From NCBI GenBank assembly GCA_037976565.1, contig CP137672.1, positions 20,360,335-20,424,334 on the forward strand: 64,000 bases of DNA, in the 5' to 3' direction. The translations under genes and the position numbers were made by a program. Below, in pieces: positions 1-10,140 of this stretch (position 1 is the stretch's first letter; every line of letters starts with the position of its first letter). Source of the stretch: Mesocentrotus franciscanus (taxonomy: Eukaryota; Echinodermata; Echinoidea; Camarodonta; Strongylocentrotidae). The notes under the pieces were generated by a model. It saw only the letters and a program-made list of their open reading frames with translations, ran no database searches and was not told the DNA's origin.

Positions 1-59
1 GATTACCAAATATGTCATGAGCTTATCATTATGAATGATGTGTTAGAAACTACTTGTTG

Positions 60-960
60 ATGTTTTCATACCAGGAAAACGTAATGTTGTTTTAGGTGTC
101 GTTTATAGGCCGCCATAGAGTAATCTAAATCTCTTTATAGATGAAGTACACAATATTCTGTCAAATCCACTACTTAATAACTAGACAATTTTTCTTATGG
201 GTGATTATAATCTCAAATGCTCACTTGCANNNNNNNNNNNNNNNNNNNNNNNNNNNNNNNNNNNNNNNNNNNNNNNNNNNNNNNNNNNNNNNNNNNNNNN
301 NNNNNNNNNNNNNNNNNNNNNNNNNNNNNNNNNNNNNNNNNNNNNNNNNNNNNNNNNNNNNNNNNNNNNNNNNNNNNNNNNNNNNNNNNNNNNNNNNNNN
401 NNNNNNNNNNNNNNNNNNNNNNNNNNNNNNNNNNNNNNNNNNNNNNNNNNNNNNNNNNNNNNNNNNNNNNNNNNNNNNNNNNNNNNNNNNNNNNNNNNNN
501 NNNNNNNNNNNNNNNNNNNNNNNNNNNNNNNNNNNNNNNNNNNNNNNNNNNNNNNNNNNNNNNNNNNNNNNNNNNNNNNNNNNNNNNNNNNNNNNNNNNN
601 NNNNNNNNNNNNNNNNNNNNNNNNNNNNNNNNNNNNNNNNNNNNNNNNNNNNNNNNNNNNNNNNNNNNNNNNNNNNNNNNNNNNNNNNNNNNNNNNNNNN
701 NNNNNNNNNNNNNNNNNNNNNNNNNNNNNAATGCTCACTTGCAATGGAAATAGCTGTATTGAGGATTTTTTTTGAACCTGTTGGTGTCCTTTTCCTTGAT
801 GCCTTTAATCACTAAACCTACAAGAGTGTCTGAAAATTCCTCTACTCACAGTGACAATATCTTCACTAATTTGCAATCCTTTCCAGAAGCTGGCATCATA
901 ATTTCTGATCTATCTGACCATTTTCCTATTTATGCCAAGATGCCATTGAGTAAACCCTCT
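60..960 (+). pseudogene. LINE A endonuclease domain, broken
   Basis: Before the gap the frame shows VVYRPP and, at 197-211, MGDYN, the GD(F/Y)N motif of APE-type endonucleases. Two in-frame TAG codons lie between these motifs. After the gap, the frame opening near 772 continues through DNIFTN to SDHFPI at 913-930, the Ser-Asp-His catalytic end of the endonuclease fold. An eight-T run near 766-773 puts the segments before and after it in different frames. In an active element this domain nicks target DNA. The N gap prevents a length estimate. Confidence 0.8.
230..729. other. Assembly gap of exactly 500 N
   Basis: The length of exactly 500 suggests a placeholder rather than a measured gap. The last 14 known bases before it (216-229) and the first 14 after it (730-743) are identical, AATGCTCACTTGCA, which suggests that the two contig ends overlap or that a short duplication flanks the gap. 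Confidence 0.95.
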
Positions 961-1268
961 TCAATTACTAGGCAAAATAAGCATGCCCGTAGGAGCAATC
1001 CCGAAAATATTGCGAAGCTTAAGGAAGCCTTAATTGCAGCTGACTGGAGTGATGTTTTGCTTGATCAAAATGTTGATAGCTCTTTTGATAACTTCTTTAG
1101 ACAATTTATATTGCTGTATGATGAGAATATACCTATATGTAAAAGGGATAGCGGAAATCACAGGAAAATACCCGGAATGCCATGGATTACAAAATCGCTA
1201 CTGAAATCGATCAATAAGAAAATAAGCTATATTATAAATACAAGACAACTAAATCAAAACAGTCACGC

Positions 1269-2245
1269 TTGAATTACACTAGATATCGGAACACCTTAAC
1301 TACAACGTTACGTGTCTCAAAGAAAAATTACTATTCCACTCAGTTTCAGGCAACCTTGAATGATATAAAAGGAACATGGAAGGTAATCAAAAATGTTTTT
1401 AAAAGCATCAGTAAAACATCCAGCATAAGATCTCTACAAATTGACGGAGAATTAGTAGATGATACAAATTCTATTGTTGAAAAGTTCAATAATTATTTTT
1501 GTAGTATTGGTCCGAATTTGTCGGAGGGTATTCCAAATTGTGATAAATCATTCCATGACTTCTTAAAAGAACCTAACCAGCAAAGTTTGTTTTTAATGCC
1601 TACAAATGAAGTAGAAGTACTCAGTATAGTGCATTTTTTGAAGATTGGAAAAAGCCCAGGTTGTGATAATATCTATAACAGTCTAGTTAAAAACGTAGCA
1701 GCAGAATTGTACAGCCATTAGTGCACTGTCAATGTCAAATGGCATTGTACCCAGGAACATGAAAGTTGCAAAGGTTGTCCCAATTTTTAAGAAGGGTGAC
1801 CCAAAACTATTGACGAACTATCGACCCATTTCCCTATTAACATATCCTTCTCTAAAATTCTTGAAAAACTTATCTACGTGAGAACTGTAAAGTTTCTCAA
1901 TGCAAGTAATTTTTTTTCCAACTTTCAATTTGGCTTCCGTGAGAAACATACCACCACCCATGCTATACTGCACTTTATCAATAAAGTTTCAAATGCTATG
2001 GACAACCACATGCACACACTTGGAATATTCTTGGATTACTCTAAGGCATTTGATACACTAGATCATAAAATTTTGTTAGGTAAATTATCCCATTACGGGG
2101 TCAGGGGTGCTGCCCTGATTGGTTCAGGAGCTATTTAGCTGACATACAGCAATTCGTATCCATTAATGGTTTTGATTTAGAGTTACAAAATGTCAGCTGT
2201 GGAGTCCTACAGGGATCACTTCTTGGTCCTCTTTATTTATCCTTT
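1269..2245 (+). pseudogene. LINE A linker and N-terminal half of the reverse transcriptase
   Basis: The frame from 1269 to 1721 covers the basic linker and reaches the first RT block, KSPGCDN, near 1650. A shifted frame gives VVPIFKKGD and NYRPISLL (about 1775-1840), then FGFREKHTTTHA (about 1930) and the palm motif DYSKAFDTLDH (about 2035). A further shift leads to [11 protein letters not shown] at about 2198-2233. These are the canonical RT blocks in order. The run ends where the SINE interrupts the block after LGPL. At least three frameshifts make it non-functional. Confidence 0.85.
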
Positions 2246-2515
2246 AATAATAATAATAATAATAATCTTTATAGTCCACTCCAAATTTTATTAAACCGAA
2301 AATGGAAATTCTTTGTGCCCAATTGATCGTGAGCCCGGCAGCCACTGAGCAGCGCCAGATCGACATTGCTCTATCCCCTTATTGTTGAACGCCAAACAAG
2401 GTAGCAGCGACTCCCATCTTTTAACGTCTTTTGGTATGACGCGGCCGGGGTTCGAACCCACGACCTCCCGGTTGTGAGGCGGACGCTCTACTGACTGAGC
2501 CAACACACCGGTATA
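2246..2515 (-). mobile_element. tRNA-derived SINE inserted in LINE A
   Basis: On the minus strand the element starts with a tRNA-like head. An A-box-like TGGCTCAGTCAG lies near 2500, and a perfect B box GGTTCGAACCC (+ strand 2448-2458) follows. A tRNA-unrelated body comes next, then an (ATT)n tail (+ strand AAT repeats, about 2246-2265). This is the standard layout of a pol III-transcribed SINE. It splits the reverse transcriptase between the LGPL block and the NDF block that resumes at about 2530. A 76-codon frame across it is only a read-through of the tRNA region. The target duplication is unclear; TTTAT occurs on both sides. Confidence 0.85.
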
Positions 2516-2520
2516 ACACA

Positions 2521-3405
2521 TTTATACAAATGATTTTCAATATTCTTCTGATGTATTATCCTTTATTTTGTTTGTAGATGATTCAAGCATATTTTTTTTC
2601 ACACAAAGATGCACAAGTCCTTTTGCAAACAGTTAACTCAGAGTTGCGCAATTTTACTGCATGGATTCATGCTAATAAACTGTCTCTTAATCTTACAAAA
2701 AACAATTATATGATATATAGCAATTCGCTCAAGATGTTGCCCGGTGACATTATTTTAAACGGTGTTCTGATAGACAGGGTAACATCAACTAAATTCCTAG
2801 GTCTTTATATCGATGAACAATTGAAGTGCAAAACTCAAGTAAATAATCTATGCAAAATATTGTCAAGGAATACTGGTGTAATTCGTAGGTTGAAGTCTAC
2901 TCTTCCTCAAAGCATATTACTTATCTTGTATTCAACTTTAATTCTACCTTATATTAATTATGGTGTGCTTGCTTAGGGCAAATCTCTAATAACACAATTA
3001 GATAAACTATTCTTGGCTCAAAAGAGGGTAATAAGAACAATCTGTAATGCTGACTTTCGTGCTCATACAAATCCTCTTTTTTATCATCATAGAATTTTAA
3101 AGGTAGAAGATATTTATTATTTGCAATTGGGTTCCTTAATGTATGATATCAACTCAGGTTTACTGCCACTGTCATTAGCCAAGATTTTCAAGAAAAACAA
3201 TCAAATTCACAATTATGCCACAAGAGGTGGTTCTGCATTCCACTTACCCCGTGCAAGGACAAAGTTTACTCTCAACACTTTAGTTTGCACTGGACCGAGG
3301 TTTTGGAACACTCTTGACTCAAGCATTAGCCATTCTGTCAGTATATCTGTCTTCAAACGTAAACTGAAGTTGTACTTATTGAATAATTACTTAGTTGATT
3401 CTTAA
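2521..3405 (+). pseudogene. LINE A RT palm/thumb and C-terminal region with a nonsense codon
   Basis: The frame resumes with NDF and reaches FVDD at 2571-2582, the place of the catalytic (F/Y)xDD motif. The thumb block TKFLGLYID follows. An in-frame TAG at 2974-2976 falls in YGVLA*GKS, where related elements usually have Trp, so TGG to TAG is the simplest explanation. The same frame then runs on to a TAA just after LLNNYLVDS at about 3403, the usual LINE C-terminus. Apart from the stop this half is well preserved. Confidence 0.85.
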
Positions 3406-3457
3406 TCTATGATGTCGTGATTTACATGTATATTTGAACTTAATCCATTCCATAATT

Positions 3458-3486
3458 AGGTGGACTGTAAGTAATACAGACCACCT
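3458..3486 (+). repeat. LINE A 3'-end hairpin, copy 1
   Basis: AGGTGGACTGTA, a five-base loop, then TACAGACCACCT forms a 12-bp stem with one mismatch. It lies about 55 bases past the last LINE codon and is followed by an ATT-rich tail. A hairpin here could be what the reverse transcriptase recognises, as known for several LINE clades; that role is inferred. Confidence 0.6.
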
Positions 3487-3530
3487 TATAATTTCGTTAA
3501 AATTGCCTTTATTATTATTTATTTATTATT

Positions 3531-3559
3531 AGGTGGGTTGAAAGTAATACAGACCACCT
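3531..3559 (+). repeat. LINE A 3'-end hairpin, copy 2
   Basis: A second, more diverged copy of the hairpin and of its downstream TTATAATTT-GTTAAAATTGCC block, 73 bases after the first. The two copies are separated by an ATT-rich stretch, so this is either a duplicated tail or the end of an older insertion of the same family. Confidence 0.55.
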
Positions 3560-3596
3560 TATAATTTGGTTAAAATTGCCTTTGTATATTTATATC

Positions 3597-5185
3597 TTTT
3601 TCTTATTTCTAACCACTTTTTTGTGACCAAGATAACTTGAAAATGGCTCAATCAAATGCATTGAAATTTGTCACACATATGTATAGCCATATGGACAAAG
3701 CACAATAAGATTTTTCAATCTTGATCATGACTGATGACGTCATCTAGGCGCCATTTTGTGAAATTTTCTGAAAATCAACTCATGATCATATCTTCATAAC
3801 GGAAAGTCATTTTTCATTCATATTTATCATGATCAAGGTCAATATCCGTCCGGTCAATTTCAGGTCAAAAAACGTGCGCGTACGCGTACGTCCGCGCGTC
3901 AATGCGCGCGCAAAATTTCAAAATGCTCAAAATCGTCTCAAATTAATTTTGATACGTTTCAGGCCATTTTAAGCATTTCAATTTAAAAATCGCGCACACG
4001 CACATGCGCGCGCGTTTTCGCGCGTAACACCATTACACAACATAGAATCGCCATTTTTTTTTTTCATGATATTTCCCATATTTTTCGACAATTTGATACC
4101 ATGTTTATCTCTTTATGACCATTAATAAAAGATGAGCGTCCATTCAAGATAAATGTCCGTGCGCGCGAGCTCTTGTAATACATAGCATATATGGGCAAAA
4201 ACATGCCTATACAAAATTCATTATAGCTCTTTGGGATGCATGGGACCCTAAATTTTTTTCATATTTGGATAGAGTATGAGTCGGAGATATGATTTCATGT
4301 CTCATTTGGCCATTAATTATCGTGACATCATCATAATGGCCTTGGAACTCAAAATACGAATTTGCATATTATGACGTCAGCATATTTATGGAAAATTGAT
4401 TGTATCTCTGTAAATATTGATCGATTTTCTTCCAAATTTCGATATGTTGTAGCTAAGACAATTCTCTACATTTTTCATTTTGATGACGTCATCATAGTAA
4501 AAATTTCGATTAAAGGCCACATGTCATAAATTTCTTAATTTGCGTGTTATGCCTATTGGAGGAGATTTTTTGTGAAATCTTCATTCTACATTCCAGTCTT
4601 GTTTGAGCAATATCTCAATTATTTTCGCTCGATTTTCTGCCAGCTTCGGATATGTTGTAGCTGAGAAAATTTTCTACACAGGAGGTGAGATTTTTTTAAA
4701 ATCAGAATGTGGGATCATGGTGATATTTGTACTACAAAATGTGATTTGAGAATCCTACTTTCCGTTGTGGAGTATTTTGGTATGTTGGTTAAAGCATTTG
4801 CCTCCCTATCCAGCGACCCAGGTTCCCCAGTGAGTCAATTTTTTGGGGAGTGCTTTTGTTTTATATTTGATTTTATTAACTTCTACGACTGTTATAACAT
4901 ATCATAGATTTTAGGGTCAAAGGTCAAATATACTGTTCATGGTTTCTCTAAAACCATGCATTGTATAGTCTTGAAATTTTGCACACTAATGGACCTGAAT
5001 ATTAAAGAGGATTATTTCAAAAAAAATAAGGTCAAAGCATGCTATTGTTATCTTAACTACTTATTATGTAAATTAGGGTCAAAGGTCAAACATTTCACCG
5101 ATCACTATCTCACTAACCATGTGTGGTATGCACTTGGAACAGCCAACCTATACTTGTTACAAACAAGTATTACATGTCTAGTTTC
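3597..5185. repeat. 1.59-kb dispersed repeat, copy 1 of a direct pair
   Basis: This region and the next one align over their whole length, starting at a shared TTTTTCTTATTT block. It is AT-rich but carries CpG-rich alternating purine-pyrimidine tracts (about 3880-4030), several TGACGTCA or near matches (about 3735, 4372, 4483), and a hairpin at 4938-4958 with 8-bp arms CATGGTTT/AAACCATG. No coding potential is apparent; the 66- and 87-codon frames inside are not kept in the sister copy. A tRNA-like stretch near 4773-4842 is absent from copy 2. Confidence 0.8.
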
Positions 5186-6690
5186 TTTTTCTTATTTCCA
5201 ACCACTTTTGTGTGTGTAAAATAACTTGAAAATGACTCGATCAAATGCCTTGAAATTTGACACACATATGTATAGGAATATAGACAAAGCACAATAAGGT
5301 TTACAACCTTGACCATGACTGATGACGTCATCTAGGCGTCATTCTGTGAAATTTTCTGAAAATTAACTCATGATCATATCTTCATAATTAAAAGTCATTT
5401 TTCATTCATATTTATCATGATCAAGGTCAATATCCGTCCAGTCAATTTCAGGTCAAATAATGCGCGCTTACGCGTACTTCTGCGCGTCAATGCGCGCGCA
5501 AATTTTCAAAATGCTCAAAATCGTCTCAAATTAATTTTGCATACGTTTCAGGCCATTTTAAGCATTATATAAAAAAAAAAAATCGCGCACACGCACATGC
5601 GCCCGCGTTTTTGCGCGTAACACCATTACACGACATAGAATCGCCATTTTTTTTCTTTAACCGTATTTGGCACATTTTTCCAAGCATTTTGATACCATGT
5701 TTATCTCTTTCTGACCAGTAATAACGCAATGAGCGTCCGTTCAAGAAACATGTCCGTGCGCGCGAGCTCTTGTAATAAATAGCATATATGGGCAAAAACA
5801 TGCCTATACAAAATCCATTATAGCACTTTGGGATGCATGGGACCCCAAATTTTTTTCACATTTAGATAGAGTATGAGTCGGAGATATGATTTCATGTCTC
5901 ATTTGGCCATTAAGTACATCGTGACGTCATCATAATGGCCTTGGAACTCAAAATACGAATTAGCATATTATTACGTCATCATATTTATGGAAAATTGATT
6001 GTATCTCTGTAAATATTAATCATTTTCTCCCAATTTTTGATATGTTGTAGCTGAGATAATTGTCTACACAGAATATGACATTTATTTGTCATTTTAAAAA
6101 TGGCGTCATGGTCCACTCTTTCGATTAAAGGAGGCATGTCAATTTTCCTAATTGTACGTGTATTCTCTATGGGAAGTGACTTTTTCTGAAATCTTCATTC
6201 TACATTCCAGTCTTGTTTGAGCAATATCTCGATTATTTTTGCTCGATTTTCTGCCAGCTTCGGAAATTCTCCATACAGGAGGTGCCATTTATTTTTTAAT
6301 CAGATAATGAGATCATGGTGATATTTTAACTACAAAATGTGATTTGAAAATCCCATATTCCGTATACGTGCAATGTCTATGTGGAGTATTTTGGTATATT
6401 GGTCGCAATTGACTCGAAACGTTGCATGTTGATAGGTAAGAAAAATATTTCATATAAAAACACAAAATCGATAATATGCATATTTCATTATGTTATTTAG
6501 ATTTTAAAGTTAAAGGTCAAATATACTGTACATGGTTTCTCTAAAACCATGCTTTGTATAGACTTAAAATTTGGCACACTAATACTAGTAGACCTGCACA
6601 AGAGGATTATTTCAAAAATTAAGATCAAATCATGCCAATGTTATGTTAACTCACTATGAATACGTCTTAGATTGGCCTTAAACTGTACTT
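5186..6690. repeat. 1.59-kb dispersed repeat, copy 2
   Basis: Diverged sister of the preceding copy in the same orientation, with the same order of blocks. CRE-like sites lie near 5322 and 5922, CpG-rich tracts at about 5460-5620, and the CATGGTTT/AAACCATG hairpin at 6531-6551. The indels and many substitutions show the duplication is old, in contrast to the 5.15-kb array further right. The right edge is approximate. Confidence 0.75.
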
Positions 6691-7145
6691 GTTATTGTCT
6701 TACAGCTGGAGACTTAAAGATGTCTTTTCTCGAACTGATTTTGATTCTTTTATACGCTCGAAATGTTTCAGATCAAAATAAGATCTAATGACCCTTCGAA
6801 GGTCTGATCTTAAATTCAACGACCGTCGATACTCCAGACCTACCGGCAAACGATCTAGATGACATATTTTATGATCCCACGGGAGTGGAAACTGCCTCGC
6901 ACTTTTGGTCAGCTAAACGTGTATTCTTCGCTCAAGGCCCCAATACAATTCCAAATTTCCAACGTTAAATTACACAAGGGTTCGTATCTTTCTACAAAAT
7001 ACACAATAAACAATTGGCGGAAAATAAGTCAAGTTTAGCTGAATGTATGCGGCTATTATGTGATGCTCAAAAAGTTGTAAAACTACTTTGAATTGAAGAA
7101 ATTGTTTTCTTCTTCTTTCTCAAAGTGTGTGTTGATGCAGGGAAG
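6691..7145. other. No gene recognised
   Basis: Unique-looking sequence between the 1.59-kb repeats and the transposon cluster. No long reading frame, RNA gene or clear repeat was seen. Confidence 0.5.
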
Positions 7146-7166
7146 CAGGGGCGGATCCAGCCGGGG
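7146..7166 (+). mobile_element. hAT-like left terminus, interrupted
   Basis: CAGGGGCGGATCCAG matches the CAGNGGCGGATCCA ends seen in other hAT-like MITEs of this window (right ends at 8444-8456 and 30131-30143). The sequence is cut at 7166 by the next element and appears to resume at 8639, so this is probably the older host element. No partner right end in a fitting position was found. Confidence 0.5.
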
Positions 7167-8638
7167 GCGATGTTTTTTTCCCCAAACAGTTTTACCTATG
7201 AGCGTAAAATCCTGCCTCCTGATTGGTTCAGAGGTTAACGCATCATGAATATTCATGACTGAGCTGCAAAGATACTAGTAGTATTACGCATGCACGTGAC
7301 ACAAGTCGAAGCTGCTCATAGCATGCAGCTATATGCTAGCTAGCTGTGTACGTACGTACGTACACTACATGCATGCGCAGTGATTGGTTCAAAGTTGGTA
7401 CTTTAACATGAGCAATTATGGCGGCGTCTACAACTCTCTGCAATTTTGGTCGCTCTAAAGAAGAGAATACCGATTTCTTCTGCAAAAACATAAAAGCCTT
7501 TATGTAAGTACCACAATATCATTGTAAAGTAAATTGTGCCAAGTTAGATTTGAAGTGAGTTAATCAAGTTATAGGCATAATGCTAAAAAAATGCTATGAC
7601 TTTTTAAGAAAATAAATGGAGGCATGAGTGAATTTTCAAGTAAGATATTATCTCACGCATATAGTCATTTGAATGACTGATGAATGAATTGGCTAATTTA
7701 GATTTTTAGTTCATTCAAGATAACATTTGTTCATTTAAGAAAATGGTGACATTTTTCATAGATTTCAGTAAGAGTAATACATACTTGTAATTAGAATGTA
7801 TTGACAAAGAAAGATTATCAATAGAACAAAATCTTGAAAATAATTTAGGTAAAAGTTCATAGGCTACTACTTTTTATGTGAAAGACATGCTTAATTCTTG
7901 CACATAGAGTGTTGATGTCTAATTTCGAATCTGAGAATAAATAGTGAGAGTTCAGGTTTTAATTAAAATTGGGATTTTTTTTTAATGCTTAAAAATTGTC
8001 AGTATATAGTGTCAGTACATGCAAGTGGCAAATAAATTCAGGTTATGTTATTATGTATTCTGAATTAGTCTCAAAAGCAGTGACACATGCAGGCAATATA
8101 TATGGAGTCTCAAATTTAGTTGACAGAGGCAGTGAAATAAATGTGTATGAGGATTGTATCTTAATAGCGGAAAATATAAAATCATATCCTGTGCATGTCA
8201 TATCAAGTTTAAATTCATGAAAGTAGGTCAAAGGTTATGAACCTGCTGTTTGTATTTATTTTTAAAAGCTCTTATTAATGCAATGAAATGGAAGTCCTTT
8301 AAATATTGTTTTGATTCTGATTTTAGTCGGATGATCTTCTTCTTCTCTCTCCCTTTTCTTTCTTTTTCCCTCCTTTTCTTTCCCCTCCCTTTTCTCCTTT
8401 TCATTTTTTTACGGGAGGGGGGCACGTGCCCCCTGTCCCCCCTGGATCCGCCACTGCTAAATGGCCAGCGAAACTAAAGTCCACGCGCATGCGTAATACA
8501 TATACTAGGCATTTGCAGCTCAGCCACAGTGCTGTGAGCTCAGCTCATGAATATTCATGATGCGTATACCTCTGAACCAATCAGGATGCAGGATTCTACG
8601 CACGTAGGTAAACCTTCTGTTTGGGAAAAAAAAATCGC
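7167..8638. mobile_element. 1.47-kb non-autonomous DNA transposon with long terminal inverted repeats
   Basis: The left end (from 7167, GCGATGTTTTTTTCCC) matches the reverse complement of the right end (to 8638) over roughly 100-150 bp, including a shared CTGATTGGTTCAGAGGT block and CATCATGAATATTCATGA. The flanks carry an 8-bp direct duplication, AGCCGGGG, at 7159-7166 and 8639-8646; counting one more C gives 9 bp. Eight to nine bases suits hAT or Mutator-type insertion. The interior has no transposase; 74-codon frames there look accidental. A hAT-like end near 8405-8456 is nested inside it. Confidence 0.75.
8405..8456 (-). mobile_element. hAT-like right terminus fragment
   Basis: The polypyrimidine run at 8335-8405 leads to a G-rich block, a CACGTGCCCCC block and then CCTGGATCCGCCACTG at 8441-8456. 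This is the inverted form of the CAGTGGCGGATCCAGG end. A matching left end was not found within the surrounding element, so it is a truncated insertion or a rearranged end. Confidence 0.5.
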
Positions 8639-9730
8639 AGCCGGGGGCGATTTTCAACAACATGAAGCAAATAGTAAGCATCTAAAAACTTCAGATGCCT
8701 GTTTGATTATGATTAAAATTTGAGTCATTTCAAGTAACAAATAAGACCGTTGCCATGGAAACGGAATGTTGAAGATGTTATTTTTTAACCCCGCCCCTCC
8801 AAAAATGAAAATAAATGAACCTAATCAATACAAGGAAACATTATAATATATATTTAAAAAAAATAATAGGAAAATAACTAAGTAGAGAATACAATCATGA
8901 CAATAGACAACGGTCATAAATTAATGTCATTAAGTTTACCCTTATTTGCATCTGGCTCGAGTTTTGCTTGGTTATTTGGTACTGGAGGATTAACATGGAC
9001 AAAATGTTTACATGATCGTATTATTATTTTTTCATTCTAGTTCCAATGTTTTCTGACTGTTTTCAAGACAATATCATGTTTGTCGATCATAGTTCTATGT
9101 AGCTTGATGTCTCATGTTATTTCTTAGGGAAAAGCAAACTAAGTAACTATTGTTGAATTTTAGCGACAATCGTTCGCCATTGCTACTCTTTAATGCTACT
9201 ATGACGTGCAGTAACAAATTGAAATTTCAGGACTCATGAAAAATTCGTTTAACAGTTGATTGTGCTTGGTTGAGCCCACTGTTTGCAGGAATTAGCTGAG
9301 AGAGATAGACGTGAACATTCTCACCATTAACGACGGAATATTGAATTTTTTTTCACCGCCTTTACAATGCTATTTGAATGGGAAAAAAATCTAATGTTAG
9401 GCTCTATTGGAGAAGTTTACATTGTTGTTAAGAAATTTAAGTTGATTCATCTCGGTTCATTCTATTGTTCGGATTATTAAGCTAAGAGAGATAGAAGTTG
9501 ACATTCTCATGACTCATGACTAACGACCTTGCATTATTATTCTTATTTGTTCATCGTCTCTACAATGCTATTTGAACAATATTTGAAGATAATAAACGGC
9601 AATCCGGTACTACGGTACTACGGTTTACTTCCTTCTTACTACGGAGTATGTAATGTGTATGTGTATGATTCAATCATAGAGAATATAATCACTAATATCG
9701 CTGAAATGATTATTCTTCTCCTTTCCCTTC

Positions 9731-9921
9731 TTCATCATCTCCTATTTCCTTGTAGTAGTAGTTGTAGTAGTAATATCAGCAGTATCATAATAATCATTAT
9801 TATTATCATTATTATATTTATTATCATTGGTGTTGTTGCTATATTTAATATTGTAATTATTATCATTATTATTGTTGTTATTGTTATTATTATAATAATT
9901 ATTTTTGTGCTTCTTCTCCTT
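9731..9921 (+). repeat. Interrupted ATT/ATC/GTT triplet run in unit 1
   Basis: A low-complexity stretch whose conceptual translation is mostly Ile, Val and Leu. It is the cause of the 131-132-codon frames at this place in all three units (also 14870-15079 and 20010-20221) and is not evidence of a gene. Its length differs between copy 1 and copies 2/3. Confidence 0.8.
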
Positions 9922-9924
9922 TAA

Positions 9925-10140
9925 GGTATTTAATTACGGCCAGATGAGCATCCAGGGTCCCTCCTTAGGGCTCTTGGTGGGGTCCAGGGGGCAGAACCCC
10001 CGGAAGCTCAGGGGTTTTAAATATTTAATTACGGTCAGATGAGCATCCAAAGGCCCGCCTTAGGGCCCTTGGTGGGGTCCAGGGGGCGGAACCCCCTTAA
10101 GCTCAGGGGTTTTAGGCAGTTAATTACTGTCAGATGAGCA
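9925..10140 (+). repeat. 95-bp tandem subrepeats in unit 1
   Basis: TATTTAATTACGGCCAGATG starts a block at about 9926 that recurs at about 10020 and, truncated, at about 10115. Each contains a GGGGTCC-AGGGGG...CCCCC stretch able to fold back. Equivalent blocks lie at about 15080-15297 and 20222-20437. Function unknown. Confidence 0.7.

Larger units (their letters stand above)
1..3590 (+). mobile_element. Decayed CR1/Jockey-like non-LTR retrotransposon (LINE A), 5' end outside the window
   Basis: Pieces of one LINE follow each other in the expected order: apurinic-type endonuclease, linker, reverse transcriptase fingers/palm, thumb and C-terminal region, then a 3' hairpin. The reading frame is broken by several single-base shifts, in-frame stops, a 500-N gap and a SINE at about 2246-2515. 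Such elements copy themselves by target-primed reverse transcription; this copy cannot. The C-terminal region, with its IxxYGVLAxG and FWNTL-type blocks, suits the CR1/Jockey group, but I cannot fix the clade without a tree. The 3' end is set by the hairpin-bearing repeats at 3458-3559. Confidence 0.85.

Noticed and set aside
2440..2515. Functional tRNA gene on the minus strand
   Set aside because: A and B boxes are good, but it continues into a SINE body with an ATT tail and the anticodon arm does not fold cleanly.
4773..4842. tRNA-derived SINE in copy 1 of the 1.59-kb repeat
   Set aside because: GTTGGTTAAAGCATTTGCC and CCCAGGTTCCCCAG look tRNA-like, but the B box lacks the core TTCGA and both sister copies differ here, so an insertion cannot be shown.
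9529..9924. 131-132-codon frame repeated in all three 5.15-kb units as a membrane protein
   Set aside because: The second half is poly-Ile/Val/Leu from an interrupted ATT/GTT run; no domain, and frame length follows the microsatellite.
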